Shown piece by piece: positions 38,836 through 48,291 of a DNA stretch of 64,000 nucleotides. Made by a program: the position numbers and the translations under genes. Position 1 is the stretch's first letter; each line of letters starts with the position of its first letter. The notes beneath the pieces were generated by a model. That model was not told the DNA's origin and made no database searches. It saw nothing but the letters and a program-made list of their open reading frames with translations. Source of the DNA: Alloalcanivorax xiamenensis (GTDB taxonomy: Bacteria > Pseudomonadota > Gammaproteobacteria > Pseudomonadales > Alcanivoracaceae); contig NZ_AQPF01000003.1 of the NCBI RefSeq assembly GCF_009846745.1, positions 223,902-287,901 of the forward strand, given 5' to 3'.

Positions 38836-41073
38836 TCAGTCGCGGGACTCCACATCCATGGCGTCCACATTCTGGAAACCGCGTGGCAGCTTGGCGCCAC
38901 GCCGTCCCCGCTCTCCCATGTAGTGCTCCAGATCCGAGGGTTTGAGTTTCAGATGACGCTTGCCGGCACGCACCACCAGCGCATCCTCGGGGCCAAGCAC
39001 CTGGATGTCCTGCACGAACTCCACCCGGTCCGCCACCCGCGCGGACGGAATGGAGACCATCTTGTTGCCCTTGCCACGCGCCATCTCCGGCAGATCCGCC
39101 GCCGGGAACACCAACAGCCGGCCTTCGTTGGACACCACCGCGATCAGCGCCTGCTCGACTGCCGGCATCGGCTTCGGCGTCATCACCCTGGCCCCTTTGG
39201 GCACGGTCAGCACCGTCTTGCCGGCTTTCTTGTTGGCCAGCAGATCCCCGTAACGCACCACGAAACCGTAACCGGCGTCGGTACTCATCAGGAACGCGTC
39301 TTTCTCCTTACCCATGACCGCCGCCACGAACTGGGCACCGGAAGGCGGATTAACCCGCCCGGACAGCGGCTCACCCTGGCTGCGGGCGCTGGGCAGGGTG
39401 TGGGCCGGCAGTGAGTAGCTGCGGCCGGTGGAGTCGAGGAAACACACCGGCTGGTTGGACTTGCCCTTGGCGGCGGCCAGGAAGCCGTCACCGGATTTAT
39501 AGCTGAGCCCCTCCGCGTCCACATCGTGGCCCTTGGCGGCACGCACCCAGCCTTTCTCGGACAACACCACGGTGACCGGGTCCGAGCCCAGCAGATCCGC
39601 TTCGTCCATGGCCCGGGCTTCGCCACGCTCCACCAGCGGGGAGCGGCGGTCGTCACCATAGGTGGCGATGTCTTCTTCCAGCTCCTTGGCCACCAGCTTC
39701 TTCATCTTGGCCATGGAACCGAGGGTCGCTTCCAGGTTATCGCGCTCCTGGGACAGGTCGTCTCGCTCGCCCTTGATCTTGAATTCTTCCAGCTTCGCCA
39801 AATGACGCAGCTTCAACTCCAGGATCGCTTCCGCCTGTTTGTCGGAAAGCCCGAAGCGCTCCATCAATACTGGCTTGGGCGCGTCCTCGCGACGAATGAT
39901 CTCGATCACTTCATCAATATTAAGGAAGGCGATCAACAAACCTTCCAGGATGTGCAGGCGATCGAGTACCTTGTCGAGTCGATGCTGCAGACGGCGGCGC
40001 ACGGTGACCATGCGGAATTGCAGCCACTCGTTGAGAATCACGTCCAGGCTCTTCACCTGCGGCCGCCCGTCGATGCCGATCATGTTCAGATTGACCCGGT
40101 AATTCTTCTCCAGATCGGTGGTGGCGAACAGGTGCGCCATCAGCTGTTCCACGTCCACCCGGTTGGAGCGCGGCGTGATCACCAGGCGGGTGGGGTTTTC
40201 ATGGTCGGACTCATCGCGCAAATCACTGACCATGGGCAGTTTTTTCTTCTGCATCTGATCAGCGATCTGTTCCAGCACCTTGGCGCCGGAGACCTGATAA
40301 GGCAGCGCGGTGACCACGATATCCCCCTCTTCCCGGTCGTAAACCGCGCGCTGCTTGAGCGTTCCCCGGCCTTCCGAGTACATGCGGATGATGTCGTTGC
40401 GGGAGGTGATGATTTCCCCTTCGGTGGGGAAGTCCGGCCCTTGGATGTATTCCATCAGATCATCCAGCGAGGCGCCGGGGTCCTTGAGCAGGTGGATACA
40501 GGCCTGGGCCACTTCACGCAGGTTATGCGGCGGGATATCCGTGCTCATGCCCACGGCGATGCCGGTGGTGCCGTTCAGCAAGACATTGGGCAGACGCGCC
40601 GGCAGCAGTTTTGGTTCGTCCATGGTGCCGTCGAAATTGGGCACCCATTCCACCGTGCCCTGGCCCAGTTCCGCCAGCAGCGTCTCGGCATAGGGTGCCA
40701 GCTTCGACTCGGTGTAACGCATGGCGGCGAACGATTTGGGGTCATCCGGACTGCCCCAGTTGCCCTGCCCGTCCACCAGGGGATAGCGGTAACTGAACGG
40801 CTGCGCCATCAACACCATGGCTTCGTAACAGGCGCTGTCGCCATGGGGGTGGTACTTACCCAGCACGTCGCCCACGGTACGGGCGGACTTTTTGTACTTG
40901 GCGGTGTTCTTCAGTCCCAGCTCGCTCATCGCATAGACAATGCGGCGCTGCACCGGTTTCAGACCATCGCCGATGTGCGGCAAGGCCCGGTCCAGAATCA
41001 CGTACATGGAATAATCCAGGTACGCTTTTTCGGTGTAGTCCCGGAGGGAGAAACTCTCGAAATCGTCGGCCAT
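38836..41073 (-). CDS. parC: DNA topoisomerase IV subunit A
   Basis: 745-residue type IIA topoisomerase breakage-reunion subunit that unlinks daughter chromosomes with ParE. Active-site Tyr120 in FAAMRYTESKL. The quinolone-resistance region HPHGDSACYEA has Ser80 and Glu84, the wild-type susceptible residues. A C-terminal beta-pinwheel (about 490-745) shows repeats such as LPSARSQGEPLSG and VPKGARVMTP. The ATG at 41073 (MADDFESFSL) is preferred to a GTG 5 codons upstream. It lies 208 bases downstream of parE. Confidence 0.97.
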   Translation of the reverse strand: MADDFESFSLRDYTEKAYLDYSMYVILDRALPHIGDGLKPVQRRIVYAMSELGLKNTAKYKKSARTVGDVLGKYHPHGDSACYEAMVLMAQPFSYRYPLVDGQGNWGSPDDPKSFAAMRYTESKLAPYAETLLAELGQGTVEWVPNFDGTMDEPKLLPARLPNVLLNGTTGIAVGMSTDIPPHNLREVAQACIHLLKDPGASLDDLMEYIQGPDFPTEGEIITSRNDIIRMYSEGRGTLKQRAVYDREEGDIVVTALPYQVSGAKVLEQIADQMQKKKLPMVSDLRDESDHENPTRLVITPRSNRVDVEQLMAHLFATTDLEKNYRVNLNMIGIDGRPQVKSLDVILNEWLQFRMVTVRRRLQHRLDKVLDRLHILEGLLIAFLNIDEVIEIIRREDAPKPVLMERFGLSDKQAEAILELKLRHLAKLEEFKIKGERDDLSQERDNLEATLGSMAKMKKLVAKELEEDIATYGDDRRSPLVERGEARAMDEADLLGSDPVTVVLSEKGWVRAAKGHDVDAEGLSYKSGDGFLAAAKGKSNQPVCFLDSTGRSYSLPAHTLPSARSQGEPLSGRVNPPSGAQFVAAVMGKEKDAFLMSTDAGYGFVVRYGDLLANKKAGKTVLTVPKGARVMTPKPMPAVEQALIAVVSNEGRLLVFPAADLPEMARGKGNKMVSIPSARVADRVEFVQDIQVLGPEDALVVRAGKRHLKLKPSDLEHYMGERGRRGAKLPRGFQNVDAMDVESRD

Positions 41074-41281
41074 AATGATTCGCTTCACTCGTGGGCTTGC
41101 ACGCTAACACGCAACACGCAACACGCTTGGGCATATCGCGATCTGTAACCATTGCTGCCAGGCACCAACCTCTATCTACAATTCTTAAAAATCCAGAAAA
41201 CGCCAGGCCAACCCGCCTTCCCCAACATGCAAAAAATATCTTTTCGCGTGCAAGCGTGAAGCGTGTTGCGTGTAGGCGTCT
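41074..41281. repeat. parC-parE gap framed by inverted CACGCAACACGC motifs
   Basis: ACGCTAACACGCAACACGCAACACGC (split here as CACGCAACACGC repeated, 41099-41125) and its inverse GCGTGTTGCGTG (41256-41275) face each other across about 130 bases of AT-richer DNA. The same motif flanks REP-like pairs elsewhere. The gap may therefore hold a small inserted element. Confidence 0.5.
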
Positions 41282-43168
41282 TTATACTTCCGCCAGGTTG
41301 CCCTTTTCTTCCAGCCAGCTCTTGCGGTCGGACGCGCGCTTCTTGCTGAGCAGCATGTCCATGAGCTGATGGGTGTCGTCGTCGCTGGTCATGGTCAATC
41401 GCACCAGGCGGCGGGTATCCCGGGCCATGGTGGTTTCCCGCAGTTGCATTGGATTCATCTCACCGAGGCCCTTGAAGCGGGTCACGCTGACCTTGCCGCG
41501 CTTTTTCTCGGCCTTGATGCGATCCAGCACGCCTTCCCGCTCTTCTTTGTCCAGGGCGTAATAGACGTCCTTGCCGATGTCGATGCGGTACAGCGGCGGC
41601 ATCGCCACGAACACGTGCCCTTCGCGCACCAGCGCCGGGAAATGACGCAGGAACAGCGCGCACAGCAAGGTGGCGATGTGCAGGCCGTCGGAATCGGCAT
41701 CGGCGAGGATGCAGATCTTGCCGTAACGCAGACCGGACAGGTCGTCGGCGCCCGGCTCGATGCCCAGGGCCACGGCGATATCGTGAATCTCCTGGCTGCC
41801 CAGCACTTCCGCCGGATCCACTTCCCAGGTGTTCAGGATCTTGCCGCGCAACGGCATGATCGCCTGGTAAACCCGGTCGCGGGCCTGCTTGGCGGAACCG
41901 CCAGCGGAATCCCCTTCCACCAGGAAAATCTCGGTTTGCGCCGGGTCATCGCTGGTGCAATCGGCCAGTTTGCCAGGCAGCGCCGGCCCGCTGGTGACTT
42001 TCTTGCGGGTGACTTTTTTGGCCGCGCGCAGACGCTTCTGGGCGTTGCTGATGCACAACTCCGCCAACTGCTCCGCCTCGGAGGTGTGCTGGTTGAGCCA
42101 CAGCGAGAACGCATCCTTGACCACCCCGGAGACGAAACTGGCGGTTTGCCGGGAGCTGAGCCGCTCCTTGGTCTGGCCGGCGAACTGCGGGTCCTGCATT
42201 TTGACGCTGAGGACGTAGCAGGCCCGGTCCCAGATGTCCTCCGGGGTCAGTTTCACGCCACGGGGCAATAAATTGCGGAATTCACAGAATTCGCGCAGCG
42301 CGTCCAGCAAACCGGAACGCAACCCGTTCACGTGAGTACCGCCCTGGGGCGTGGGGATCAGATTCACGTAGGACTCGGTGATCAGCTCGCCGCCTTCCGG
42401 CAGCCACAGCACCGCCCAGTCCACTGCTTCAGTGTCGCCTTTCATGGCGCCATCGAAGGGCTCCGCCGGTACCCGTTCCCAACCCCGGGTCCCTTCCAGC
42501 AGATACTCCACCAAGCCGTCACTGAACCGCCAGTTCTCGGTCTCGCCGGTGGCTTGGTTTTCCAGGGTCACCGCCAGCCCCGGGCACAGCACCGCCTTGG
42601 CGCGCAATAAGTGACGCAGGCGGGCCACGGAGACCTTGGGAGAATCGAAGTAGCTCTCGTCCGGCCAGAACCGCAGCAGCGTCCCGGTATTGCGCTTACC
42701 GACGGTATCGACCACTTCCAGGTCGCTGGTCTTCTCGCCGCCGGCGAAGCTGATGTGGTGCAGCTGGCCATCCCGTTTGACCAGGACCTCCAACTTGCGG
42801 GACAACGCGTTCACCACCGAAACCCCAACGCCGTGCAAACCGCCGGAAAACTGGTAGTTGTTGTTGGAGAACTTGCCACCGGCGTGCAGCGTGGAAAGGA
42901 TCACTTCAACGCCGGGCTTCTTCTGCACCGGATGCAGATCCACCGGCATGCCGCGGCCGTCGTCCTCCACTTCCACTCCGCCGTCCTTGAGCAAGGTGAC
43001 GCGGATACTGCGCGCGTGCCCGGCCAGGGCTTCGTCGACGGAGTTGTCCACCACTTCCTGGATCAGGTGATTGGGACGGGTGGTGTCGGTGTACATGCCG
43101 GGGCGCTTGCGCACCGGCTCCAGGCCCGAAAGGACCTCGATATTCTCTGAGGTATAGGTGTTGGTCAT
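41282..43168 (-). CDS. parE: DNA topoisomerase IV subunit B
   Basis: 628-residue ATPase subunit of topoisomerase IV. GHKL ATPase marks: QEVVDNSVDEALAGHA, DDGRGMPVDLHPVQKKPGVE and the glycine-rich SGGLHGVGVSVVNALS; transducer region LRSGLLDALREFCEFRNLLP; TOPRIM domain with EGDSAGGSAKQARDR and LADADSDGLHIATLL; and MPLRGKILNTWEV. The start MTNTYTSENIEVL at 43168 fits the family. YqiA lies upstream on the same strand, as in E. coli (yqiA-parE). Confidence 0.97.
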   Translation of the reverse strand: MTNTYTSENIEVLSGLEPVRKRPGMYTDTTRPNHLIQEVVDNSVDEALAGHARSIRVTLLKDGGVEVEDDGRGMPVDLHPVQKKPGVEVILSTLHAGGKFSNNNYQFSGGLHGVGVSVVNALSRKLEVLVKRDGQLHHISFAGGEKTSDLEVVDTVGKRNTGTLLRFWPDESYFDSPKVSVARLRHLLRAKAVLCPGLAVTLENQATGETENWRFSDGLVEYLLEGTRGWERVPAEPFDGAMKGDTEAVDWAVLWLPEGGELITESYVNLIPTPQGGTHVNGLRSGLLDALREFCEFRNLLPRGVKLTPEDIWDRACYVLSVKMQDPQFAGQTKERLSSRQTASFVSGVVKDAFSLWLNQHTSEAEQLAELCISNAQKRLRAAKKVTRKKVTSGPALPGKLADCTSDDPAQTEIFLVEGDSAGGSAKQARDRVYQAIMPLRGKILNTWEVDPAEVLGSQEIHDIAVALGIEPGADDLSGLRYGKICILADADSDGLHIATLLCALFLRHFPALVREGHVFVAMPPLYRIDIGKDVYYALDKEEREGVLDRIKAEKKRGKVSVTRFKGLGEMNPMQLRETTMARDTRRLVRLTMTSDDDTHQLMDMLLSKKRASDRKSWLEEKGNLAEV

Positions 43169-43328
43169 AGATTTCCTAAACAAACGCCTGAGGCCAAACG
43201 CCAGACGCCGGACGCTTTTACATGCCTTGGCCGAAGCCATTGCGGGGTAACCTGCACGTTACGGCCAAGACGCATGCTTTGGTGGTCCCGGGGTTTGGTG
43301 TTCGGCATCCAGCGTTCGGCGTCGAGCG

Positions 43329-43916
43329 TCAGGCGTGCTTTAACTCTATTCCACAAAAGCGCAACACTAACGGAATAAAGGCATCGAAGTCATCGAACCC
43401 GTGGCTGCCGCCCAGCCCGCAGTAGCGGTGGCAGTCGGCATAGTATTCCCAGCCGTCGGTCCAATCCAGGGACTCATCCCCGGTTTGCGTCAGCAGCAGC
43501 ATGCGCTCGGGCTTGCTGACCTCCGGCACCTCGTAGCGCTTGAGTTCATCGAGCCAGGCCGGATCGAAATCATAGGCCTGGTTGGTGTGGTAGTTATGAT
43601 TGATACCTGTGTATTTGTCCAGTAGTGCCCAGGGCCGAACCGCCGGATTCACCAGTACCGCGGGCAAATCGTGGTGCTCCGCCAGCCAGGTGGCGTAGAA
43701 ACCGCCGAGGGATGACCCCAGCAGGGCCACCGGACCGGCACCGGCGATTTCCGTTTCCAGCGCGGCCATGGCCCGCTTGGGCTGCGGCTCCAGGGTCGGA
43801 ATATGCAGGCGATGCCCGGCGCCGGCGGCCTCGAACACCTGACGTAACAGCCCCGCTTTATGAGATTGAGGCGAGCTGTTGAAGCCGTGAATGTAGATCA
43901 ATGACGTTTCGTTCAT
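43329..43916 (-). CDS. yqiA: Esterase YqiA
   Basis: 195-residue small alpha/beta hydrolase: oxyanion region IYIHGFNSSPQSHKA, nucleophile GSSLGGFYATWLAE, C-terminal acid TQTGDESLDWTDG and His in GGSHGFDDF. Matches YqiA (DUF676/UPF0227) in length and motifs, and its position beside parE supports it. The start at 43916 (MNETSLIYIHGF) follows GGAAGG. Between this stop and parE lie 160 bases with GC-rich short repeats (ACGCC-type). Confidence 0.92.
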   Translation of the reverse strand: MNETSLIYIHGFNSSPQSHKAGLLRQVFEAAGAGHRLHIPTLEPQPKRAMAALETEIAGAGPVALLGSSLGGFYATWLAEHHDLPAVLVNPAVRPWALLDKYTGINHNYHTNQAYDFDPAWLDELKRYEVPEVSKPERMLLLTQTGDESLDWTDGWEYYADCHRYCGLGGSHGFDDFDAFIPLVLRFCGIELKHA

Positions 43917-44283
43917 GGCCTTCCGCCGTTCATGATGTTTTACGGTTGCCCCCACCCGCTGGGCCAAACCAGGGCTCAAGGCTCCCGAGTTTGCCGGTCA
44001 GCGTCAAGCACCCCAGCTGTGCCACGGTTGTGGAACCGCCCGCTGGCACGCCTGCACGCCGATTCGCTGGCAAGCCAGCTTCCCACAGCAGTTCCTTAGT
44101 TCCCTTTATGGGAAGCTGGCTTGCCAGCGAATACAACGCGAATTCATATCTACAAGGCTGCGCAAACACGTCCAGCGTGTTGCGGTGAACGAATTATGGG
44201 ATGCCAGCAGGTCAAGCGCCGCGATGGCAACCGTGCTATAACGAAAACAACCATCCTGACCGTTCATTATCGGGAGGGTCGCC
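43917..44283. other. Intergenic region with composite repeat copy B
   Basis: 367 bases without a gene. Most is the composite repeat listed at 44046-44215. The last part holds the ribosome site GGGAGG before 44284. No confident promoter was seen. Confidence 0.5.
44046..44215. repeat. Composite repeat element, copy B, containing a REP-like pair
   Basis: Same order as copy A (11069-11246): CACGCCTGCACGC, then GATTCGCTGGCAAGCCAGCT and CCCACAG, the inverse GGGAAGCTGGCTTGCCAGCG, AATAC, ATTCATATCTACAAGGCTGC, then a CGTCCAGCGTGTTGCGGT part and TGGGATGCCAGCAG. The shared layout outside the palindromes means the whole of about 170 bases was copied as a unit. Confidence 0.65.
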
Positions 44284-45915
44284 ATGCAGGTGCTGCTGCA
44301 TCTGATGTCCGCCGTGGCGTTGCTGGTGTGGGGCACGCATATCGTGCGCACCGGCGTTCTGCGGGTTTACGGAGCCCGTCTGCGCCATTGGCTGAGTCAC
44401 TATCTGGATCGCCGGCTGCTGGCCTTTGCCGCCGGTACCGGGGTTACTGCGCTGGTGCAAAGCAGCAACGCCACCGCGCTGCTGGTCAGCGGCTTCGTCG
44501 CCGACGGCCTGATGCCTCTCGCCACCGGTCTGGCGATCCTGCTTGGCGCCGATCTGGGCACCGCCCTGATGGCCCGCGTGCTTACCCTGGATCTGTCCTG
44601 GCTTTCCCCGCTGCTACTGATCATCGGCGTTCCGCTGTTCCTGTCCCGCAAGCAAAGCAAGGCCGGGCAACTGGCACGGGTGGCGCTGGGACTGGGCCTG
44701 ATGCTGCTGGCCCTGACGCTGATCATCGAGGCCATGGCGCCGGTTACCGAAGCCCGCGGCGTGCGCGTTCTGTTCGAGTCCCTCACCGGTGATCTGCTGC
44801 TGGACGCGGTGGTCGGCGCATTGTTCGCCATGTTGACCTACTCCAGTCTGGCGGCGGTCCTGCTCACCGCCACCCTGAGCGCGGCCGGTGTCTTGTCGCT
44901 GCCGGTGGCGCTGTGTCTGGTGATGGGCGCCACCGTGGGCAGCGGCGTGCTGGCTTTCCTTAACAGCGGCTTTTACCACACCGCCGGCCGCCGCGTGGCA
45001 CTCGGCAGCCTGCTGTTCAAGCTGACCGGGCTGATCCTGATGCTGCCCTTCGTGGATCCCACCGCGCGCTGGCTGGCCACCCTGTCCTTCGCGCCCCAGG
45101 ATCTGGTGATCGGCTTCTATCTGGCCTACAACGGCAGCCGCTGCCTGATCATGCTTTCCTTGACCCAGCCAATGGCCCGGCTGTGCCGGCTATTGCTGCC
45201 GGACCCGGCCACGCCCGAGCCGCGCCAGGGGCCTCGCCATCTGGACCCTCAAGCCCTTGATCAGCCTGCTCTGGCACTGGCCAACGCCAGCCGCGAGGTG
45301 CTGGCCATGGGGGACCTGGTGGAAACCATGCTGGAAGCCCTGGGTAACAGCCTGCGCCACGAGACCACCAAAATCGAGGCTCCGCCCGCTCAACTGGACG
45401 ACCAGTTGGATACGCTGCACACCGCGATCAAACTCTATCTGGCGAAGCTGCCCAGGGAACAACTGACCCGGTCCGAACTGCGCCGTTGGGGGCTGGTGCT
45501 GGAGATGAGCATCAGCCTGGAACAGGGAGGCGATCTGATCGAACGGATGATGGTCAAGGTGCGTGACCGCAAGACCGCGCGCCGCCGTTCATTTTCCAGC
45601 GCCGGGTTGCGGGAGCTGCTGGAATTGCATCAGCGCCTGACAACCAATCTGCGTCTTGGCCTGTCGGTCTTTCTCAACGATGACGATGACAGCATTGGCC
45701 GCCTGCTGGAGGAAAAACGCCGGTTTCAGACGCGCCAGCGGCAACTGGCCCACGCCCACCTGGAACGGCTGCGCCATCAGGTGGTGCAGAGCCTGGAAAC
45801 CAGCTCCCTGCACCTGGATCTGCTGGGCGACATGAAACGGCTGAACTCCCTGTTCTGTGCCGCCACGCTGAAACCGGTGGAGCGGGAGCGACCGGCCGGC
45901 GAGTCCCGCTTTTAG
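44284..45915 (+). CDS. Na+/phosphate cotransporter family protein (YjbB/NptA-like)
   Basis: 543-residue membrane protein. Two inverted Na/Pi repeats, with QSSNATALLVSGFVADGLM in the first and TYSSLAAVLLTATLSAAG in the second; about eight hydrophobic segments (1-310). A cytosolic helical PhoU-like domain covers about 335-540 (ANASREVLAMGDLVETMLEA). This is the PF02690 family; YjbB of E. coli exports phosphate. Whether this one imports or exports cannot be told. Its stop overlaps by 4 bases the stop of the convergent DUF1428 gene. Confidence 0.9.
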   Translation: MQVLLHLMSAVALLVWGTHIVRTGVLRVYGARLRHWLSHYLDRRLLAFAAGTGVTALVQSSNATALLVSGFVADGLMPLATGLAILLGADLGTALMARVLTLDLSWLSPLLLIIGVPLFLSRKQSKAGQLARVALGLGLMLLALTLIIEAMAPVTEARGVRVLFESLTGDLLLDAVVGALFAMLTYSSLAAVLLTATLSAAGVLSLPVALCLVMGATVGSGVLAFLNSGFYHTAGRRVALGSLLFKLTGLILMLPFVDPTARWLATLSFAPQDLVIGFYLAYNGSRCLIMLSLTQPMARLCRLLLPDPATPEPRQGPRHLDPQALDQPALALANASREVLAMGDLVETMLEALGNSLRHETTKIEAPPAQLDDQLDTLHTAIKLYLAKLPREQLTRSELRRWGLVLEMSISLEQGGDLIERMMVKVRDRKTARRRSFSSAGLRELLELHQRLTTNLRLGLSVFLNDDDDSIGRLLEEKRRFQTRQRQLAHAHLERLRHQVVQSLETSSLHLDLLGDMKRLNSLFCAATLKPVERERPAGESRF

Positions 45916-46268
45916 AGACTCAATACCGGCCGGAACCCACCCCATATCATCCGTTTGCCGTCGAAGGGCATGGTGGTCGGATCGATACCGGCGATGCGCG
46001 GATCCTTCATCACCTGCTCGTTGATACGATCCCGTTCCTCCCGCGAGGCGTAGGTGATCCAGGAGAACACCACCACCTCCCCGGGCTCCAGTTTGACGCT
46101 CATGGGAAAGGAGGTGACTTCACCGTCCGGTACGTCATCGGCCACGCATTCCACGTAATCGATGGCACCGTATTCCTTCCACACTTCCCCGGCTTTGCGG
46201 GACATCTCCAGGTAAGCCTCCAGATTTTCTTGCGGCAAAGGCAGTATGAAACCGTCCACGTAATGCAT
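45912..46268 (-). CDS. DUF1428 family protein (YbaA-like)
   Basis: 118-residue dimeric alpha+beta barrel-type protein: MHYVDGFILPLPQENLEAYL, VWKEYGAIDYVECVADDV, VVFSWITYASREERDRINEQ, and FDGKRMIWGGF at the C-terminus, all as in YbaA/DUF1428. Function unknown. The ATG at 46268 follows AAGGAGACAGCG. It lies 89 bases downstream of the LuxR-type gene on the same strand, so the two may share a transcript. Confidence 0.9.
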   Translation of the reverse strand: MHYVDGFILPLPQENLEAYLEMSRKAGEVWKEYGAIDYVECVADDVPDGEVTSFPMSVKLEPGEVVVFSWITYASREERDRINEQVMKDPRIAGIDPTTMPFDGKRMIWGGFRPVLSL

Positions 46269-46357
46269 CGCTGTCTCCTTGATCAAGCGCCTGTTTAAGG
46301 TCTCTAGGGGTTTTCCTGACCTGGTCGAACCAGCCGTTTCAGGATCGACACCCACGG

Positions 46358-46921
46358 TCACCTCAAAACGATGATTTTCGACACCAGTTCGGCGGTGTTC
46401 TTCGCTTCCAGTTTCTTCATCAGACGGCCACGGTGGACTTCCACCGTGCGATGGGAAATCCCCAGCTTGCGGCCGATCTCCTTGCAGGTGAGGCCGTTGA
46501 CGATATAAGCGGAAATCTGCCGTTCCCTGGGCGTGAGCTTCACCGTCGCCTGGATCGGATTATCGATGCGTTCGAAGTGCCACACCATCAGTTCGAAAGG
46601 CGACTCGGGGGTCAAGGTGTAGCCGTTGGCGCGGGCCCAGAAAACTTCGCCGGAACGGTGCTGCATGAAACGTTCATCGGAATAGGAACGGTTGCGCTGC
46701 AACCAGCTCAGACAGCGGTCGCCGATGGCCTGGAAATCCGCCATGGAGGGGTACAAACGCAGAATCAGCTGGCCCAGCAATTGCTCCCTGGAGTAGCCGA
46801 ACAGCGCGTTGAACGCTTCGTTGAAATCCAGCATGGCCCGCTGCCGGGTGATCACCTGGGGCGCCGGCGAAACACGAAAGGCCAGACGTTCCAGATCCTC
46901 GGTGGTGACGGAATCGTGCAT
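46358..46921 (-). CDS. PAS-LuxR transcriptional regulator
   Basis: 187-residue regulator: a PAS domain (about 18-118, ITRQRAMLDFNEAFNALFGY, then YSDERFMQHRSGEVFWARAN) followed by a LuxR-type HTH (LTPRERQISAYIVNGLTCKE, IGRKLGISHRTVEVHRGRLM). No receiver domain, so it may respond to a small molecule. It is divergent from the large ketone-body/TRAP operon starting at 47101, with 179 bases between them that contain an ACGTACGT palindrome (46981-46988). It is the natural candidate regulator for that operon. Confidence 0.85.
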   Translation of the reverse strand: MHDSVTTEDLERLAFRVSPAPQVITRQRAMLDFNEAFNALFGYSREQLLGQLILRLYPSMADFQAIGDRCLSWLQRNRSYSDERFMQHRSGEVFWARANGYTLTPESPFELMVWHFERIDNPIQATVKLTPRERQISAYIVNGLTCKEIGRKLGISHRTVEVHRGRLMKKLEAKNTAELVSKIIVLR

Positions 46922-47100
46922 CGCGACACCTCTCGCAGTCAGCCCCCACAGGCATTGGGGCCGTGAACAGGCTCTTAGTCACGTACGTAGTTGCACGAAT
47001 AGCGGTACGGGACGGGAATGGACCACATTGTAAATAGAACCGGCGGTCTGGCAAGTGCCTGTACCGCGAACCCCGCGAACAACAACAACGCAGGTGCCTC

Positions 47101-48285
47101 ATGACTCAGCAGGACCACTCCGTCGCCATTGTCGCCAGCGGCCACACCCGCTTCGGCCGACTCAACGACACCACCCTGGAAGACCTGATCGTCGAAGCCA
47201 GCCGCGAGGCGCTCGACGACGCCGGTGTGGACGCCAGCGACATCGATCAGATTTTCCTCGGCCATTTCAACTCCGGCATGGTCCCGGACGGCTTCCCCTC
47301 CTCGCTGGTATTGCAGGCGGATCCCGGTCTGCGCTTCACCCCGGCCAACCGCTGCGAAAACGCCTGTGCCTCTGGTGCCGCGGCGGTGTTCGCCGGCATC
47401 AACGCGATCCGTTCCGGCGCCGCCGAGATGGTGCTGGTGGTGGGCGCGGAGAAAATGACCGCCAACAGCACCGCCGATGTTACCCGCGCCCTGGGCGGCG
47501 CCGGCTATCAGAACGATCCGCGCGAGGCCGGGCTCAGCTTTCCGCAGGTGTTCGGCATCGCCGCCCGCGCCTATCAGGAGCGTTACGGCGATCCGCTGGC
47601 GGCGATGGCCCGCATCGCCGAAAAGAACCACGGCAACGCCATGGAAAACCCGCTGGCGCAGATGCACCGTCCGCTCAGCTTCGACGAATGCAATACTGTC
47701 TCGGAGCAAAATCCGCTGATCGCCGACCCGCTGCGGCTCACCGACTGCTCGCTGATCACCGACGGCGCCGCCGCCATCGTGCTTGCCTCGCCGGAGCGGG
47801 CCCGGGACTTCCCCCGCCAGGTGGCGATCCGTTCAGCAGTGCAAGTGAACGATCTGCTGCCGATGAACAGCCGTGATTTTCTCGCCTTCGAGGGCCCGCG
47901 CCGGGCCTTGTCCCAGGCCTACCAACAAGCCGGGGTGACCCTGGAGGATCTGCATTTCGCCGAGGTCCATGACTGTTTCACCATCGCCGAGCTGCTGATT
48001 TACGAAGCCATGGGGCTGGCCCCCGCCGGGCAGGGTGCCCGAGCGCTGGAAGACGGCACCGTGTTCGCCGACGGCCGCCTGCCGGTCAATCTGTCCGGGG
48101 GGCTCAAGGCCAAAGGACATCCGGTGGGCGCCACTGGCGTCTCCATGCACGCCCTGGCGTTCCGGCAACTCACCGGCCAGGCCGTCGGGCGGGCCCGCGC
48201 CAATGCCGAGATGGGGCTGATTTTCAACATGGGCGGTGCCGCCGTGGCCAACTACGCCTCGGTGCTGCAGGCGAAGAGGACCTGA
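47101..48285 (+). CDS. Thiolase family protein (acetyl-CoA acetyltransferase-like)
   Basis: 394-residue thiolase. Nucleophile Cys89 in RCENACASGAAAVFAG, second half with EVHDCFTIAELLIYEAMGL, and the oxyanion/His motif GGLKAKGHPVGATGVSMHAL. The HDCF sequence and SCP2-like style place it with the SCP2-thiolase/acetyl-CoA acetyltransferase subgroup rather than FadA/AtoB. Likely cleaves or makes a 3-ketoacyl-CoA; in this operon acetoacetyl-CoA is a good candidate. First gene of a seven-gene operon, 6 bases before the ligase. Confidence 0.9.
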   Translation: MTQQDHSVAIVASGHTRFGRLNDTTLEDLIVEASREALDDAGVDASDIDQIFLGHFNSGMVPDGFPSSLVLQADPGLRFTPANRCENACASGAAAVFAGINAIRSGAAEMVLVVGAEKMTANSTADVTRALGGAGYQNDPREAGLSFPQVFGIAARAYQERYGDPLAAMARIAEKNHGNAMENPLAQMHRPLSFDECNTVSEQNPLIADPLRLTDCSLITDGAAAIVLASPERARDFPRQVAIRSAVQVNDLLPMNSRDFLAFEGPRRALSQAYQQAGVTLEDLHFAEVHDCFTIAELLIYEAMGLAPAGQGARALEDGTVFADGRLPVNLSGGLKAKGHPVGATGVSMHALAFRQLTGQAVGRARANAEMGLIFNMGGAAVANYASVLQAKRT

Positions 48286-48291
48286 TCACCG

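Noticed and set aside
39526..41148. A 540-codon plus-strand open frame opposite parC
   Set aside because: Shadow of parC; no ribosome site and no recognisable domain.
46981..46988. ACGTACGT palindrome as a LuxR-type operator
   Set aside because: Too short and too likely by chance; mentioned only as context of the PAS-LuxR gene.
47055..47876. Plus-strand open frame overlapping the thiolase start
   Set aside because: Out-of-frame Arg/Pro-rich translation of the thiolase gene.
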